Shown: positions 1 through 9,411 of the stretch, piece after piece
Layout: each line of letters begins with the position of its first letter
Numbering within the stretch: the first letter of the stretch is position 1
NCBI RefSeq assembly: GCF_029215995.1
Contig: NZ_JAEMVB010000001.1
Location: 1 to 64,000 of the forward strand
Reading direction: 5' to 3'
DNA: 64,000 nucleotides
Origin: Sulfurimonas sp. SAG-AH-194-L11
GTDB lineage: Bacteria > Campylobacterota > Campylobacteria > Campylobacterales > Sulfurimonadaceae
Notes under the pieces: model-generated
Database searches by the model: none
What the model saw: only the letters and a program-made list of their open reading frames with translations
What the model was told of the DNA's origin: nothing
Program-made: the position numbers and the translations under genes

Positions 1-1
1 C

Positions 2-853
2 TATCGTTTAACAAAATCTACTCAAACTCTTATAGTTATGGATAGCTCTTTAGAGTTAGACTCACTCTCTCCTTTTTTAGATGTAACACAAAGGTTATTA
101 AATGCAGGGGTCAAAGCTCCACATATACTAGAGCAAAATGAAAAAGATGGCTATCTTGTTTTAGAAGATTTTGGGAATGTGCCACTTCTTGATATCTTAG
201 AGTGTTCTAACTTTAAGAGACACTACAAATCTGCCATAGATGAGATACTCAAGATGCAAAATGCAGATACAAAAACTCTTCCTCTCTATGACAAAGAGTT
301 CTTACACTTTGAGATGGACTTGATGCAAAAATGGTACTTGGAAAAAAAACTTTCACTAACTTTAAGTGCAGAGGAAAAAGAACTCATAGCTAACACTCTA
401 AACACCATATCTAATATAGTACTTGAGCAGCCTAGAGATGTTTTTGTACACCGTGACTTTCACTCTCGTAACATTATGCTCACAGCTAAAGATGAGATGG
501 GAGTCATTGATTATCAAGATGCTATGAGTGGGGCTATTACCTATGACTTAGTTTCACTTTTAAAAGATTGTTATATAAAGTTTGATAGAGTAGACATAGA
601 AGCACTCGCTCTTTACTTTAGAGATACAAAAAAGTTAGCGCTTAGTGATGCACTCTTTTTAAAATGGTTTGACTTTATGGGTCTACAACGCCACATAAAG
701 GTCTTAGGTGTCTTCTCACGTCTGCACCTTAGAGATAAGAAAGATGGCTATCTAAAAGACATCCCTCTTGTTTTAGAGTACACTATTGAGACCGCATTAC
801 GCTACGATGAGACTCAAGAATTTGCACTTTTTTTACAGAGTATAACTCGATGA
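2..853 (+). CDS. Aminoglycoside-phosphotransferase-family sugar kinase (AmgK-like), 5' truncated by window edge
   Basis: Frame stays open upstream of the ATG at 38 (YRLTKSTQTLIVMDSSLE resembles an AmgK N-terminus); APH catalytic motif VFVHRDFHSRNIM and VIDYQDA; overlaps a MurU-like nucleotidyltransferase. Confidence 0.8.
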   Translation, partial: YRLTKSTQTLIVMDSSLELDSLSPFLDVTQRLLNAGVKAPHILEQNEKDGYLVLEDFGNVPLLDILECSNFKRHYKSAIDEILKMQNADTKTLPLYDKEFLHFEMDLMQKWYLEKKLSLTLSAEEKELIANTLNTISNIVLEQPRDVFVHRDFHSRNIMLTAKDEMGVIDYQDAMSGAITYDLVSLLKDCYIKFDRVDIEALALYFRDTKKLALSDALFLKWFDFMGLQRHIKVLGVFSRLHLRDKKDGYLKDIPLVLEYTIETALRYDETQEFALFLQSITR

Positions 854-1509
854 AAGCGATGATACTTGCCGCAGGACGTGGAGAGAGAATGCGACCACTC
901 ACTGACTCTCTTCCAAAACCACTTTTAGAAGTTCAAGGTAAGCCCCTTATCCTTTGGCATATAGAAAAACTCATACGAAATGGTTTTGAAGAAGTAGTCA
1001 TAAATATCGCCCACTTAGGCTATAAAATTTCTGAGTACTTAGGTGATGGCTCATGCTACGGTATCAGCATTCTCTACTCTGATGAGCAAGAGAGTGGTGC
1101 TTTAGAGTCTGCTGGTGGTATTAAAAAAGCACTTCCACTTTTAGGAGATGCACCTTTTTTAGTAGTCAATGGGGATATCTTTTGCGACTACGAATTTGAT
1201 GCCAACTTTCTTTTAAAAGGGAAAAAAGCACATCTTATCTTAGTAGCGAATCCTGAACATAATGCCAAAGGAGACTTTGGACTTCAGGATGGTGTAGTTT
1301 TAAATGAAGCTGATGAAATGTTTACATTCTCAGGCATAGGGTATTATACTCATGAGTTTTTTGATACCATGAGTGTAGAAAAAAAATCCCTCGCACCACT
1401 TTTGAGAGAAGCAGTAGATAAAAAAGAGATTAGTGGTGAAGTGTTTACAAAAAAGTGGCACGATATTGGCACACCTAAAAGATTAAAAGAGATAAACAAT
1501 GAAAACTAA
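850..1509 (+). CDS. Nucleotidyltransferase, MurU/RmlA-like (N-acetylmuramate-1-P uridylyltransferase family)
   Basis: MKAMILAAGRGERMRPLTDSLPKPLLEVQGKPLI signature; overlaps the upstream APH-family gene. Confidence 0.85.
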   Translation: MKAMILAAGRGERMRPLTDSLPKPLLEVQGKPLILWHIEKLIRNGFEEVVINIAHLGYKISEYLGDGSCYGISILYSDEQESGALESAGGIKKALPLLGDAPFLVVNGDIFCDYEFDANFLLKGKKAHLILVANPEHNAKGDFGLQDGVVLNEADEMFTFSGIGYYTHEFFDTMSVEKKSLAPLLREAVDKKEISGEVFTKKWHDIGTPKRLKEINNEN

Positions 1510-2473
1510 ATTACTCCTCATACTCCTTACACTCACCACACTTCTTCAAGCGAAGTACACTAACTGCGACTTTAAAAACAAAAACTACTCTGATGTTTGC
1601 AAACAAGCTGTTAAGGCCGGTGTCTCCTATGAGTATGCTAACAAATTTTTAACTTCCTACTTTAAAACAAAAAAATATGATGAAGTAAGTTGGACCTACC
1701 TACAACCAAACAAAATTAAGCATCATCAAGCACAAGAGAAAAAAGCAAACAATATACTTGTCAAATATATACCCCAAATGGTACAAAATCTTCAAAAATA
1801 CAAAGAAGTCTATGACTATGTAGAAAAGAAATATGGGGTCAACCGTGAGATAATTGCAGCTATACTTTTAAAAGAGACAAAACTCGGAAAGATTAAACCC
1901 TCGCATGATGCTTTTATAGTTTTTAACACTATGGTTGTAAGAACAAAACCAAACTCTACAAGAGAGAAGTGGTTACTCAAGATGGGAAAAACAAATATGG
2001 CTTCTATTATCACTCACTGCTACAAAGCAGAGTTAGCACCCGAGCAGTGCAACCTTGCAAGTTCATATGCGGGAGCAGTCGGTATCCCTCAGTTTATGCC
2101 AAATAGTTTTATCTATGCGAAGTCTTACACAAACAGAGTAGCCGACCTTACAAAAATGCAAGATGCGATAGTCTCCGCTGCAAATTTCTTACATGAAAAA
2201 GCCTCTTTTAATGAACTTATAAACTGGGACAGATTTCCCGATGTTCCACAGATAGAAGCACAGTGGTATGAGTATGATTATGCTACAAAAAATGCTTCGT
2301 TTGTGTATGATACAAGTAAAAGTGGAAAAGTGTATAACTGCTTTACAAAGGGTAAGCCTGCATTACAAAAGATGAAAGAGTACACAAAAAAGATTATGAG
2401 ATATAATAACTCATCGAACTATGCAGTAGGAGTTATGAGACTCGCTTATGAGGCTCACTACTCTCTGTATTAG
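1499..2473 (+). CDS. Lytic murein transglycosylase (MltB-like)
   Basis: Signal peptide; IIAAILLKETKLG and AGAVGIPQFMPNSFIYA motifs typical of MltB-family transglycosylases. Confidence 0.82.
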   Translation: MKTKLLLILLTLTTLLQAKYTNCDFKNKNYSDVCKQAVKAGVSYEYANKFLTSYFKTKKYDEVSWTYLQPNKIKHHQAQEKKANNILVKYIPQMVQNLQKYKEVYDYVEKKYGVNREIIAAILLKETKLGKIKPSHDAFIVFNTMVVRTKPNSTREKWLLKMGKTNMASIITHCYKAELAPEQCNLASSYAGAVGIPQFMPNSFIYAKSYTNRVADLTKMQDAIVSAANFLHEKASFNELINWDRFPDVPQIEAQWYEYDYATKNASFVYDTSKSGKVYNCFTKGKPALQKMKEYTKKIMRYNNSSNYAVGVMRLAYEAHYSLY

Positions 2474-2955
2474 CTTTCATTCATAAGAACGAGTTCTAAA
2501 CTACCACTTATATAGTTTGCTAAAAATGTAAGTATGTCTAAATCTTTCTCATCGAAATCACCACGAGACTTGTTGAGGAGTTGCATAACACCCATCACAT
2601 CGCGTTTTGAGTTAAAGATAGGAATACTAAGCATATTTTTTGTGATAAAACCACTCTGCTTATCTATATTTGGTAAGAAACGTCTGTCTTCATAAGGATT
2701 ATTTACAATTTGGCCCTCTTTCTTTTTATATGTATCTCCTACTATACCTGCATCTAAGCCTATAACTATTCGTCCTATATCATTGCTTAACTTTGTCCAG
2801 AGTATATTATCAGTATCATCTACTATGAAGATAGAACAGCGCTCTGCACCTGAGAGGCGCTTTGCCTCCTCTGCGATAAGTTCTAAAGTATTATCCATAT
2901 TATCTAGTGAAGCTAACTTCTTTCCAAACTCAGCAATTTCATTAAATGTTTTCAT
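2470..2955 (-). CDS. Stand-alone GAF domain protein
   Basis: GAERCSIFIVDDTDNILWTKL...GVMQLLNK pattern of GAF domains. Confidence 0.8.
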   Translation of the reverse strand: MKTFNEIAEFGKKLASLDNMDNTLELIAEEAKRLSGAERCSIFIVDDTDNILWTKLSNDIGRIVIGLDAGIVGDTYKKKEGQIVNNPYEDRRFLPNIDKQSGFITKNMLSIPIFNSKRDVMGVMQLLNKSRGDFDEKDLDILTFLANYISGSLELVLMNES

Positions 2956-3474
2956 TTACTTCTCTCGTTTAAGCTCTTGAGCTTCACTCAAGTAAACATT
3001 AGTAAGCTCTAAAAATCCACTGATATAATGTGCAAAAAATATCATAAAACGTTTATCTTCTTCATCAAATTCACTGTTTTTATTTATAAGCTGTAGAACT
3101 CCCAGTATATTGCGTTTTGAGCTAAAGATAGGAGCTGTTATAACATTTTTTGTCTCAAAGCCGGTCTCTTTATCAACATCTGATAAGAAGTCTGGATGTC
3201 CATATGGATCATTCGTCATAATTGGTTTTTTCTCTTTAAGTGTAGCTCCAACAAGACCCTTATTTGATGGTACTATGATTTTTTCAACACCATCCGCAAT
3301 GGTTGTCCATAACTCTTGATTTTTTGCATCATTTATAAAGATAGAACATCGTTGTGCCCCAATAACATTTTTAGCATAAACAGAAATAAGTGGTAAACCT
3401 TCAGAGAGAGTTTTTTTTTCAAGCAGTTCTCTTCCGAAATTTGCGAGGGCATGATAAGTGTTAGCATATTTCAT
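2956..3474 (-). CDS. Stand-alone GAF domain protein (paralogue of neighbour)
   Basis: GAQRCSIFINDAKNQELWTTIADG...GVLQLINK; strongly similar to 2470..2955. Confidence 0.8.
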   Translation of the reverse strand: MKYANTYHALANFGRELLEKKTLSEGLPLISVYAKNVIGAQRCSIFINDAKNQELWTTIADGVEKIIVPSNKGLVGATLKEKKPIMTNDPYGHPDFLSDVDKETGFETKNVITAPIFSSKRNILGVLQLINKNSEFDEEDKRFMIFFAHYISGFLELTNVYLSEAQELKREK

Positions 3475-3557
3475 TGTAACAATTTCCTTTTAGCTTCATT
3501 CTTTCAATTATTTTGAACTATTATAGTGTAAAATACCAATAAAATAAAGGAATATTT

Positions 3558-3908
3558 ATGAAAATATCAATCTGGCACAACCCACGGTGTAGTAAATCCC
3601 GTGAGGCCGTAAAAGTCGTAGAGGCATCTAAGTGCGAAAGTGAAGTTATAAAGTATTTAGATGAGACACTGAGTATGGATACTATGAAAGAGACACTTAA
3701 AATGTTAGGCTTTTCAAGTGCTAGAGAGTGGATGCGAACAACTGAAGCGATTTATAAGGAACTTGATTTAAAAAATGTTACTGATGAGGATGCTCTTCTT
3801 GAAGCGATGATACGCAATCCTAAACTTATCCAACGTCCTGTACTTATTAAAGGGGATAAAGCGATTATTGGTCGTCCTGAGTCTGCAATAACTGACTTGT
3901 TAAACTAA
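3558..3908 (+). CDS. arsC: Arsenate reductase (ArsC/Spx-like glutaredoxin type)
   Basis: ISIWHNPRCSKSREAV and NPKLIQRPVLIKGDKAIIGRP motifs. Confidence 0.85.
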   Translation: MKISIWHNPRCSKSREAVKVVEASKCESEVIKYLDETLSMDTMKETLKMLGFSSAREWMRTTEAIYKELDLKNVTDEDALLEAMIRNPKLIQRPVLIKGDKAIIGRPESAITDLLN

Positions 3909-3976
3909 TTTTTAAATTTAATCATACTCTTCTATATTAAGTGTTATTATATTAGATAATGTTTAAGGAGAGGAAT

Positions 3977-4204
3977 ATGTATGCTCATGATAAACGCCGC
4001 TCACGCGGTTCAATGGTACCGAACTTTTTCTTTATGCTTCAACTCACTATAATTGGATTACTCGCTTACATGTTTGTTGAAATTGCATCTATACTTAATG
4101 TCTCATCTATTATTATGTACGGAATGATTATTTTACTCATTACTACAGTCTTTCTCTGTTTAGAGAAAAGACATAATGTTATAAAACGTCAAAGGTTTTG
4201 TTAA
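3977..4204 (+). CDS. Small membrane protein of unknown function
   Basis: ATG at 3977 with AAGGAG upstream; two hydrophobic segments. The track start at 3959 lacks a better RBS. Confidence 0.55.
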   Translation: MYAHDKRRSRGSMVPNFFFMLQLTIIGLLAYMFVEIASILNVSSIIMYGMIILLITTVFLCLEKRHNVIKRQRFC

Positions 4205-4632
4205 AGTTTTTCGATAATCACTCCATTATCTTTAATAAACTTAGAGATAACTGCCGAGTGAGTATGCTCATACTCTTTAGCATATACTATGCGTTTTATT
4301 CCACTAGCTATGACATTTTTAGAACACTCACTGCAAGGTTCTAGTGTCACATAAATAGTAGCACCATTTACACTTATACCCTCACGAGCCGCCCAAATAA
4401 TTGCATTCATCTCTGCATGAATCTCATAGGTTTTACTCCACTCATGATGCTCTGATGTGTACTCGTTATTCCAGTGATCACAGCAGTTTGTAAATCCAGC
4501 AGGAGTACCGTTATAACCTGTACTGAGTATACGACCATCTTTAACTATAACAGCACCTACTTGTTTACTTACACACTTTGAAGCAGATGCTATCTCTGTT
4601 GCTATGTTTATAAAGTTTATATCACTGAGCAT
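4201..4632 (-). CDS. dCMP deaminase family protein (ComEB-like)
   Basis: HAEMNAIIWAAREG and TLEPCSECSK zinc-binding deaminase motifs. Confidence 0.88.
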   Translation of the reverse strand: MLSDINFINIATEIASASKCVSKQVGAVIVKDGRILSTGYNGTPAGFTNCCDHWNNEYTSEHHEWSKTYEIHAEMNAIIWAAREGISVNGATIYVTLEPCSECSKNVIASGIKRIVYAKEYEHTHSAVISKFIKDNGVIIEKL

Positions 4633-5469
4633 TTATTTCACTTCTCGTATAATATTGATATCTGCATTATGTTTAAGACGTGCAAAGTAGTCGCTGAGAA
4701 CCTGTTCGCGTTTTTCAGACATGATAGAGTTTACGATTTGGTTTCTCACACTTGAGAGCCCACCCTCTTTGGCTGACTCTATCTCTTTTATATAAAAACT
4801 CATAAAACCACCCTTACCATTTGGTATAACAGGTGTAAAACTATTAAGTGCAGTTCTCTCAAGTAGTGCTGCAAGCTCTGGAGAAATCTTACTGTAAGGT
4901 AAAACCTGCTCATTTGTTCGAATCTTAGGAGAATAAAACATAGGATTATCTACTTTTGTTTGTAGTGCATTTTTATCCTCAGCATCATAAATTATAACTG
5001 TAAACGAAGCGGGATGTTTGTACGTATCTTTGTGCATTTCATAGTAATCTTCACACTCAAGATCACTCGGCTCACTCAAAGATGAGTAAGCAATCGCTTG
5101 GTAGAGTTTTTGAGAGAGTAACTTCTGCTTTGTTTTCTCTTTTAACTCCATAGAGCCCATACCATTTGACTCTCTTACTGCATCATAAAAGTCGCTTATA
5201 CTCATGTTGTTTCTGGCTGCTAGTTTTTTGATGTCATCATAAACCTCAGCAGATGAAACCTTTATCTTTCTCTTCTCTATCTCAGCCTCTTCAAGTTTTT
5301 GACGGATTAAAGTATCTGTTGCTCTCTTAGCACTCATTTTTGAGATTTCCATCTCATGTTTAATATCTAAAAGAGTGATTGCCTTATCTGCTACAACAAT
5401 TGCAACACCATCATAAACCTCAGCATTGAGGAGTGCACCTAGTAGTAAAGTTAGTAAAAATTTATACAT
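4633..5469 (-). CDS. SurA-like periplasmic peptidyl-prolyl isomerase/chaperone
   Basis: Signal peptide; YDGVAIVVADKAITLLDI SurA N-terminal pattern; PPIase-like C-terminal region. Confidence 0.7.
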   Translation of the reverse strand: MYKFLLTLLLGALLNAEVYDGVAIVVADKAITLLDIKHEMEISKMSAKRATDTLIRQKLEEAEIEKRKIKVSSAEVYDDIKKLAARNNMSISDFYDAVRESNGMGSMELKEKTKQKLLSQKLYQAIAYSSLSEPSDLECEDYYEMHKDTYKHPASFTVIIYDAEDKNALQTKVDNPMFYSPKIRTNEQVLPYSKISPELAALLERTALNSFTPVIPNGKGGFMSFYIKEIESAKEGGLSSVRNQIVNSIMSEKREQVLSDYFARLKHNADINIIREVK

Positions 5470-5577
5470 ATATGTTCCATTTAAAATTAATTTTGATATT
5501 CTATCTATATTTTACCAATAGATATATAACTGACCTCAGTTATAAGTTTAGCTCTTCTTTAAGCTTTAGCACTCTTT

Positions 5578-6741
5578 TTATCTCGATATACTTATACCAA
5601 AACCGACCTTAGTTATCTTCTGATCATAATCAATCAAAGAACTTCCATATCCACTAAAAGCTTGTAGATAAAAGTAGACATCTTCGCTCACAAGAGTAGG
5701 ATAACTCATAGATACTTCTGCAGAGGCTACACCTTTTTTAATGCTTGGATTTACTTTAGCACTCAGAAGAAGTTTTTTATGAATGTATGTAAGTTCGACA
5801 GAACCTTGTCCATAGTACTCTTCTATGTCAGGGTTATCATCACTAATCTTATCTTCTGCTAGTCGATGCCAAACATTTAGTGTACTAAAAAAGTTTCCCC
5901 ACTGAAAATATGTTTTTAAATACAAACGATTCCAAGAGCGCGAACGTGAACCCTCTATCGGTCCATCAGGGCGTGTTCTGTTTCCATCTGTTACCGGTTG
6001 ACCATTTGAAGAGTGCTTATACCCAAAGACTACACCTTTTAAACCTACTATATCTGCCTTGTGCAAGAGAGGAAATGTTACAAAAAGCTCAGGTTTATAG
6101 TTTGTTTCACGAAAAGGTGAAGAGTTAAGAAAAATCTGCCAAAATGATGTTTGTGTATATGCTGCACTCCAGATTTGAGAAGCCCCAAACCAATCTGTCA
6201 CATAATCAGCTCGGAGTGATATTTGATACTGTAGTTCTAGAGGAAGATATCTCTCTACATTAGAGTTTATGATAGGCTTACGTGATTCATATTTTATATC
6301 CCCTTTTGGAATAGTGTCAGAATAGCTTACCATCAAATAATTAGGCTCATAGGCACGCAATGCAAACTTTCCACTAATAAGTTTCAGAGCTGTTTGTGAT
6401 GAATCATCATCGCTTAGGGGACTCATGTTACTAAAGATGGTCTGGTACAACTTTTTCCTATTTGTTTTTGCCACTTCCCATTGAGCAGCTTTTTTATACC
6501 ATATAGCAGCCTCTTTATGATTTTGTGCTACACCCTTAGCATTTTGATACATCCAACCAAGCTTATATGCAGCTTCTGAGTTTTGCGATTTTTCTGTACA
6601 CTTGAGAAGTATTGCAAAGGCTTTTTCATACTCATCATTATTAAAAAAAGCTTGTGCTTGTATCAGGGGAGCCAGTTTATCGATTGCAGTAGCATTAAGA
6701 TTGAGAGAGAGTAGTAAAAAAAACAGAAGCAGTAGTTTCAA
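5578..6741 (-). CDS. Outer membrane phospholipase A (PldA family) with N-terminal Sel1/TPR-like repeat
   Basis: YKHSSNGQ catalytic H-S-N motif and RSWNRLYLK; N-terminal YKLGWMYQNAKGVAQNHKEAAIWYKKAA Sel1 repeat. Confidence 0.82.
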   Translation of the reverse strand: MKLLLLFFLLLSLNLNATAIDKLAPLIQAQAFFNNDEYEKAFAILLKCTEKSQNSEAAYKLGWMYQNAKGVAQNHKEAAIWYKKAAQWEVAKTNRKKLYQTIFSNMSPLSDDDSSQTALKLISGKFALRAYEPNYLMVSYSDTIPKGDIKYESRKPIINSNVERYLPLELQYQISLRADYVTDWFGASQIWSAAYTQTSFWQIFLNSSPFRETNYKPELFVTFPLLHKADIVGLKGVVFGYKHSSNGQPVTDGNRTRPDGPIEGSRSRSWNRLYLKTYFQWGNFFSTLNVWHRLAEDKISDDNPDIEEYYGQGSVELTYIHKKLLLSAKVNPSIKKGVASAEVSMSYPTLVSEDVYFYLQAFSGYGSSLIDYDQKITKVGFGISISR

Positions 6742-6851
6742 AATCGTATCCTCAAGAAATTAATTGCGCCATCATAACACATTAGCATTAGTATCAAGCA
6801 GTTTTAACCTACTTTAGATAAAATTACACTACTTAAACTAAAGGCTTTTTT

Positions 6852-8237
6852 ATGGTTGTTACTCGTTTTGCTCCCTCTCCTACTGGATACTTACATATAG
6901 GTGGTCTTAGAACCGCTCTTTTTTCTTACCTTTGGGCTAAAAATCAAGGCGGAAAGTTTGTACTTCGTATAGAAGATACTGATAAGGCTCGTAACTCAGA
7001 GGAAGCGACTCAGGCAATTTTAAAAGCTTTTGAGTGGTTAGGACTTGCGGCTGATGGTGAGATTACATACCAGAGTCAACGCAGTGAGATTTATGCAAAG
7101 TATATCAAGCAACTTTTAGATGAGGGCAAAGCTTACAAGTGCTACATGAGTAAAGAAGAGCTCACAGAGCTTCGTGAAACACAGATGGCAAACAAAGAGC
7201 GTACAATGTACGATGGTCGTTACCGTGACTTTAATGGTACTCCTCCTGAGGGTGTCGCGCCTGTTATCCGTATAAAAAGTCCTAAAACAGGAGAGATTCT
7301 TGTAAAAGATGGCGTTAAAGGGACTATTAGTTTTCAAGCTGAAGATATCTTAGATGACTTTGTTATAGCTAGAGCTGATGGTGCTCCAACTTACAACTTT
7401 GTTGTGGCGATAGATGATCACCTTATGGGGATAAATGAAGTTATCCGTGGAGATGATCACCTCTCTAACACACCAAAACAGATAGTAGTCTATGAGGCTT
7501 TAGGTTTTGATATCCCTGCATTTTATCATGTTCCTATGATTCACAACTCTAAAGGAAAAAAACTCTCTAAACGCGATGGTGCTACTGATGTTATGGCTTA
7601 TAAAGAGATGGGGTACACGCCACAAGCGCTCCTTAATTTTCTTGTGCGTTTAGGCTGGAGTCATGGTGATCAAGAGATATTTTCAATGGATGAGATGATA
7701 GAGCTTTTTAATCCAAAAGACATTAACAAGTCAGCAAGTATCTACAATACTGAAAAACTTGACTGGTTAAATGCTCACTATATTAAAAACACTTCAAATG
7801 ATGCACTTGCAGAACTTTTAGAAGATTATGGTATTCACCTCTCTTCACATGATAAAAAAGAGATCTTACTTGATGCACTTAAAGAGAGAGCTAAAACACT
7901 CAAAGAGTTAGCAAGTTTGATAACTGAGATACTAACAACTCCAAGCGAGTATGAAGCTAAAGCTGTTAAAAAAGCCTTTAAAGATGGGGCATTTGAAGTG
8001 CTAGAAGCTTACAGTGAAAAACTAAAGCTAAATGAGCCTCACCTACCAACAGACTACCATGCACTTATGGAAGAAGTTGTAAGTGAAATGGAAATTGGAT
8101 TTGGAAAAATCGGAATGCCACTGCGTGTTGCACTACTGGGAAAGATGGGTGGACCAAATATAGATGTCATTATGGCTGTGATTGGCAAAGAAGAGACACT
8201 CTCAAGAATACAACAGGCAATAACAAAAAACTCTTAA
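6852..8237 (+). CDS. gltX: Glutamyl-tRNA synthetase
   Basis: RFAPSPTGYLHIGGLRTALF and KLSKRDGATDV class I aaRS motifs. Confidence 0.97.
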   Translation: MVVTRFAPSPTGYLHIGGLRTALFSYLWAKNQGGKFVLRIEDTDKARNSEEATQAILKAFEWLGLAADGEITYQSQRSEIYAKYIKQLLDEGKAYKCYMSKEELTELRETQMANKERTMYDGRYRDFNGTPPEGVAPVIRIKSPKTGEILVKDGVKGTISFQAEDILDDFVIARADGAPTYNFVVAIDDHLMGINEVIRGDDHLSNTPKQIVVYEALGFDIPAFYHVPMIHNSKGKKLSKRDGATDVMAYKEMGYTPQALLNFLVRLGWSHGDQEIFSMDEMIELFNPKDINKSASIYNTEKLDWLNAHYIKNTSNDALAELLEDYGIHLSSHDKKEILLDALKERAKTLKELASLITEILTTPSEYEAKAVKKAFKDGAFEVLEAYSEKLKLNEPHLPTDYHALMEEVVSEMEIGFGKIGMPLRVALLGKMGGPNIDVIMAVIGKEETLSRIQQAITKNS

Positions 8238-8273
8238 TAGACACGAAAGTTTATATCTGATAGAATTGAAACT

Positions 8274-9395
8274 ATGGATATAAACAAGATGCTCAAGAGT
8301 TACTTTACTGCTGGTATTACTTTTAGTAATCCAATCTCTTATAGACGAGTAATAGTAATAAACAGCATGCTCTCTCTTTCTGTCCTTGCCTTTTTTATTT
8401 TTACTTATTTAAATGTAGTAATTACACAAGAATATTTTATAGCCCTACTAGACTTTATTGCGGCTCTTTTATCTCTTTTTACCCTTTGGTTACTTCGTTA
8501 TGACAAAAATGTCCAACAAGCAGCTTTTATATCTAGCATCTTTTTAATGGCCTTTATGATTATCTTTATTACTAAAAACCAAAACTCTCATTTTGGTCTA
8601 ATTTGGAGTGTTTTTATCCCATTCTTCGCCATAATGTTAAATGGTAAAAAGCTTGGACTTGCTATATCGATTTTTTATTATACGATTATGTTTTCTCTCG
8701 CATATAAGGGTTTAGGTATTTGGAATGATGGAGAGTGGGCAGTTATAGATTTACTGAGATTCTATACGGTATCAACAGCATTGACCTTTTTCATCTACTT
8801 AACTGAGTCCGCTCACATTAAAGCAGATGAAGAGCTCTCCCTAGTACGAGAGAATGAACATAAAACTCTTCAAGAGTTAACACTTCTATCTATTACTGAT
8901 GCACTCACAGGTGTCCATAATAGAAGACACTTTAACAAAGTACTCTCACAACTGTTTCTAGACTTGTCCGATAAAAAGCAACTCCTAAGCTTACTTATTA
9001 TTGATATTGACTACTTTAAAGAGTATAACGACACTTATGGTCATTATGCTGGAGACATTGTATTAAAAGAAGTTGCACAGAAACTTCTCTTTTTACTTGA
9101 AAATAAAAGTGACTCTGTATTTAGAATTGGTGGTGAAGAGTTTGCTATTATCATACACAACAAAAGCCAATCTGAGACTAAAAAAATCATCGATAGTATT
9201 AACCTAAGCATTGAAGATTTAAAGATTGAACATTTACAAAGTAAGCTCACTTGTAAAAAACTTACAGTGAGTGCTGGTGTCTGCACAAACTACTCAAGTA
9301 AGGACAAACAGTTAAAATATTTTTACAAACAAGCTGATGATGCACTCTATGAAGCAAAAGATACAGGACGAAATAGGACAATATTCTCTAAATAA
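8274..9395 (+). CDS. Membrane diguanylate cyclase (GGDEF family; GGEEF)
   Basis: DALTGVHNRRHFN, RIGGEEFAII, ADDALYEAKDTGRNR; several N-terminal TM helices. Confidence 0.92.
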   Translation: MDINKMLKSYFTAGITFSNPISYRRVIVINSMLSLSVLAFFIFTYLNVVITQEYFIALLDFIAALLSLFTLWLLRYDKNVQQAAFISSIFLMAFMIIFITKNQNSHFGLIWSVFIPFFAIMLNGKKLGLAISIFYYTIMFSLAYKGLGIWNDGEWAVIDLLRFYTVSTALTFFIYLTESAHIKADEELSLVRENEHKTLQELTLLSITDALTGVHNRRHFNKVLSQLFLDLSDKKQLLSLLIIDIDYFKEYNDTYGHYAGDIVLKEVAQKLLFLLENKSDSVFRIGGEEFAIIIHNKSQSETKKIIDSINLSIEDLKIEHLQSKLTCKKLTVSAGVCTNYSSKDKQLKYFYKQADDALYEAKDTGRNRTIFSK

Positions 9396-9411
9396 GAGAT
9401 ATAATTCTCTT

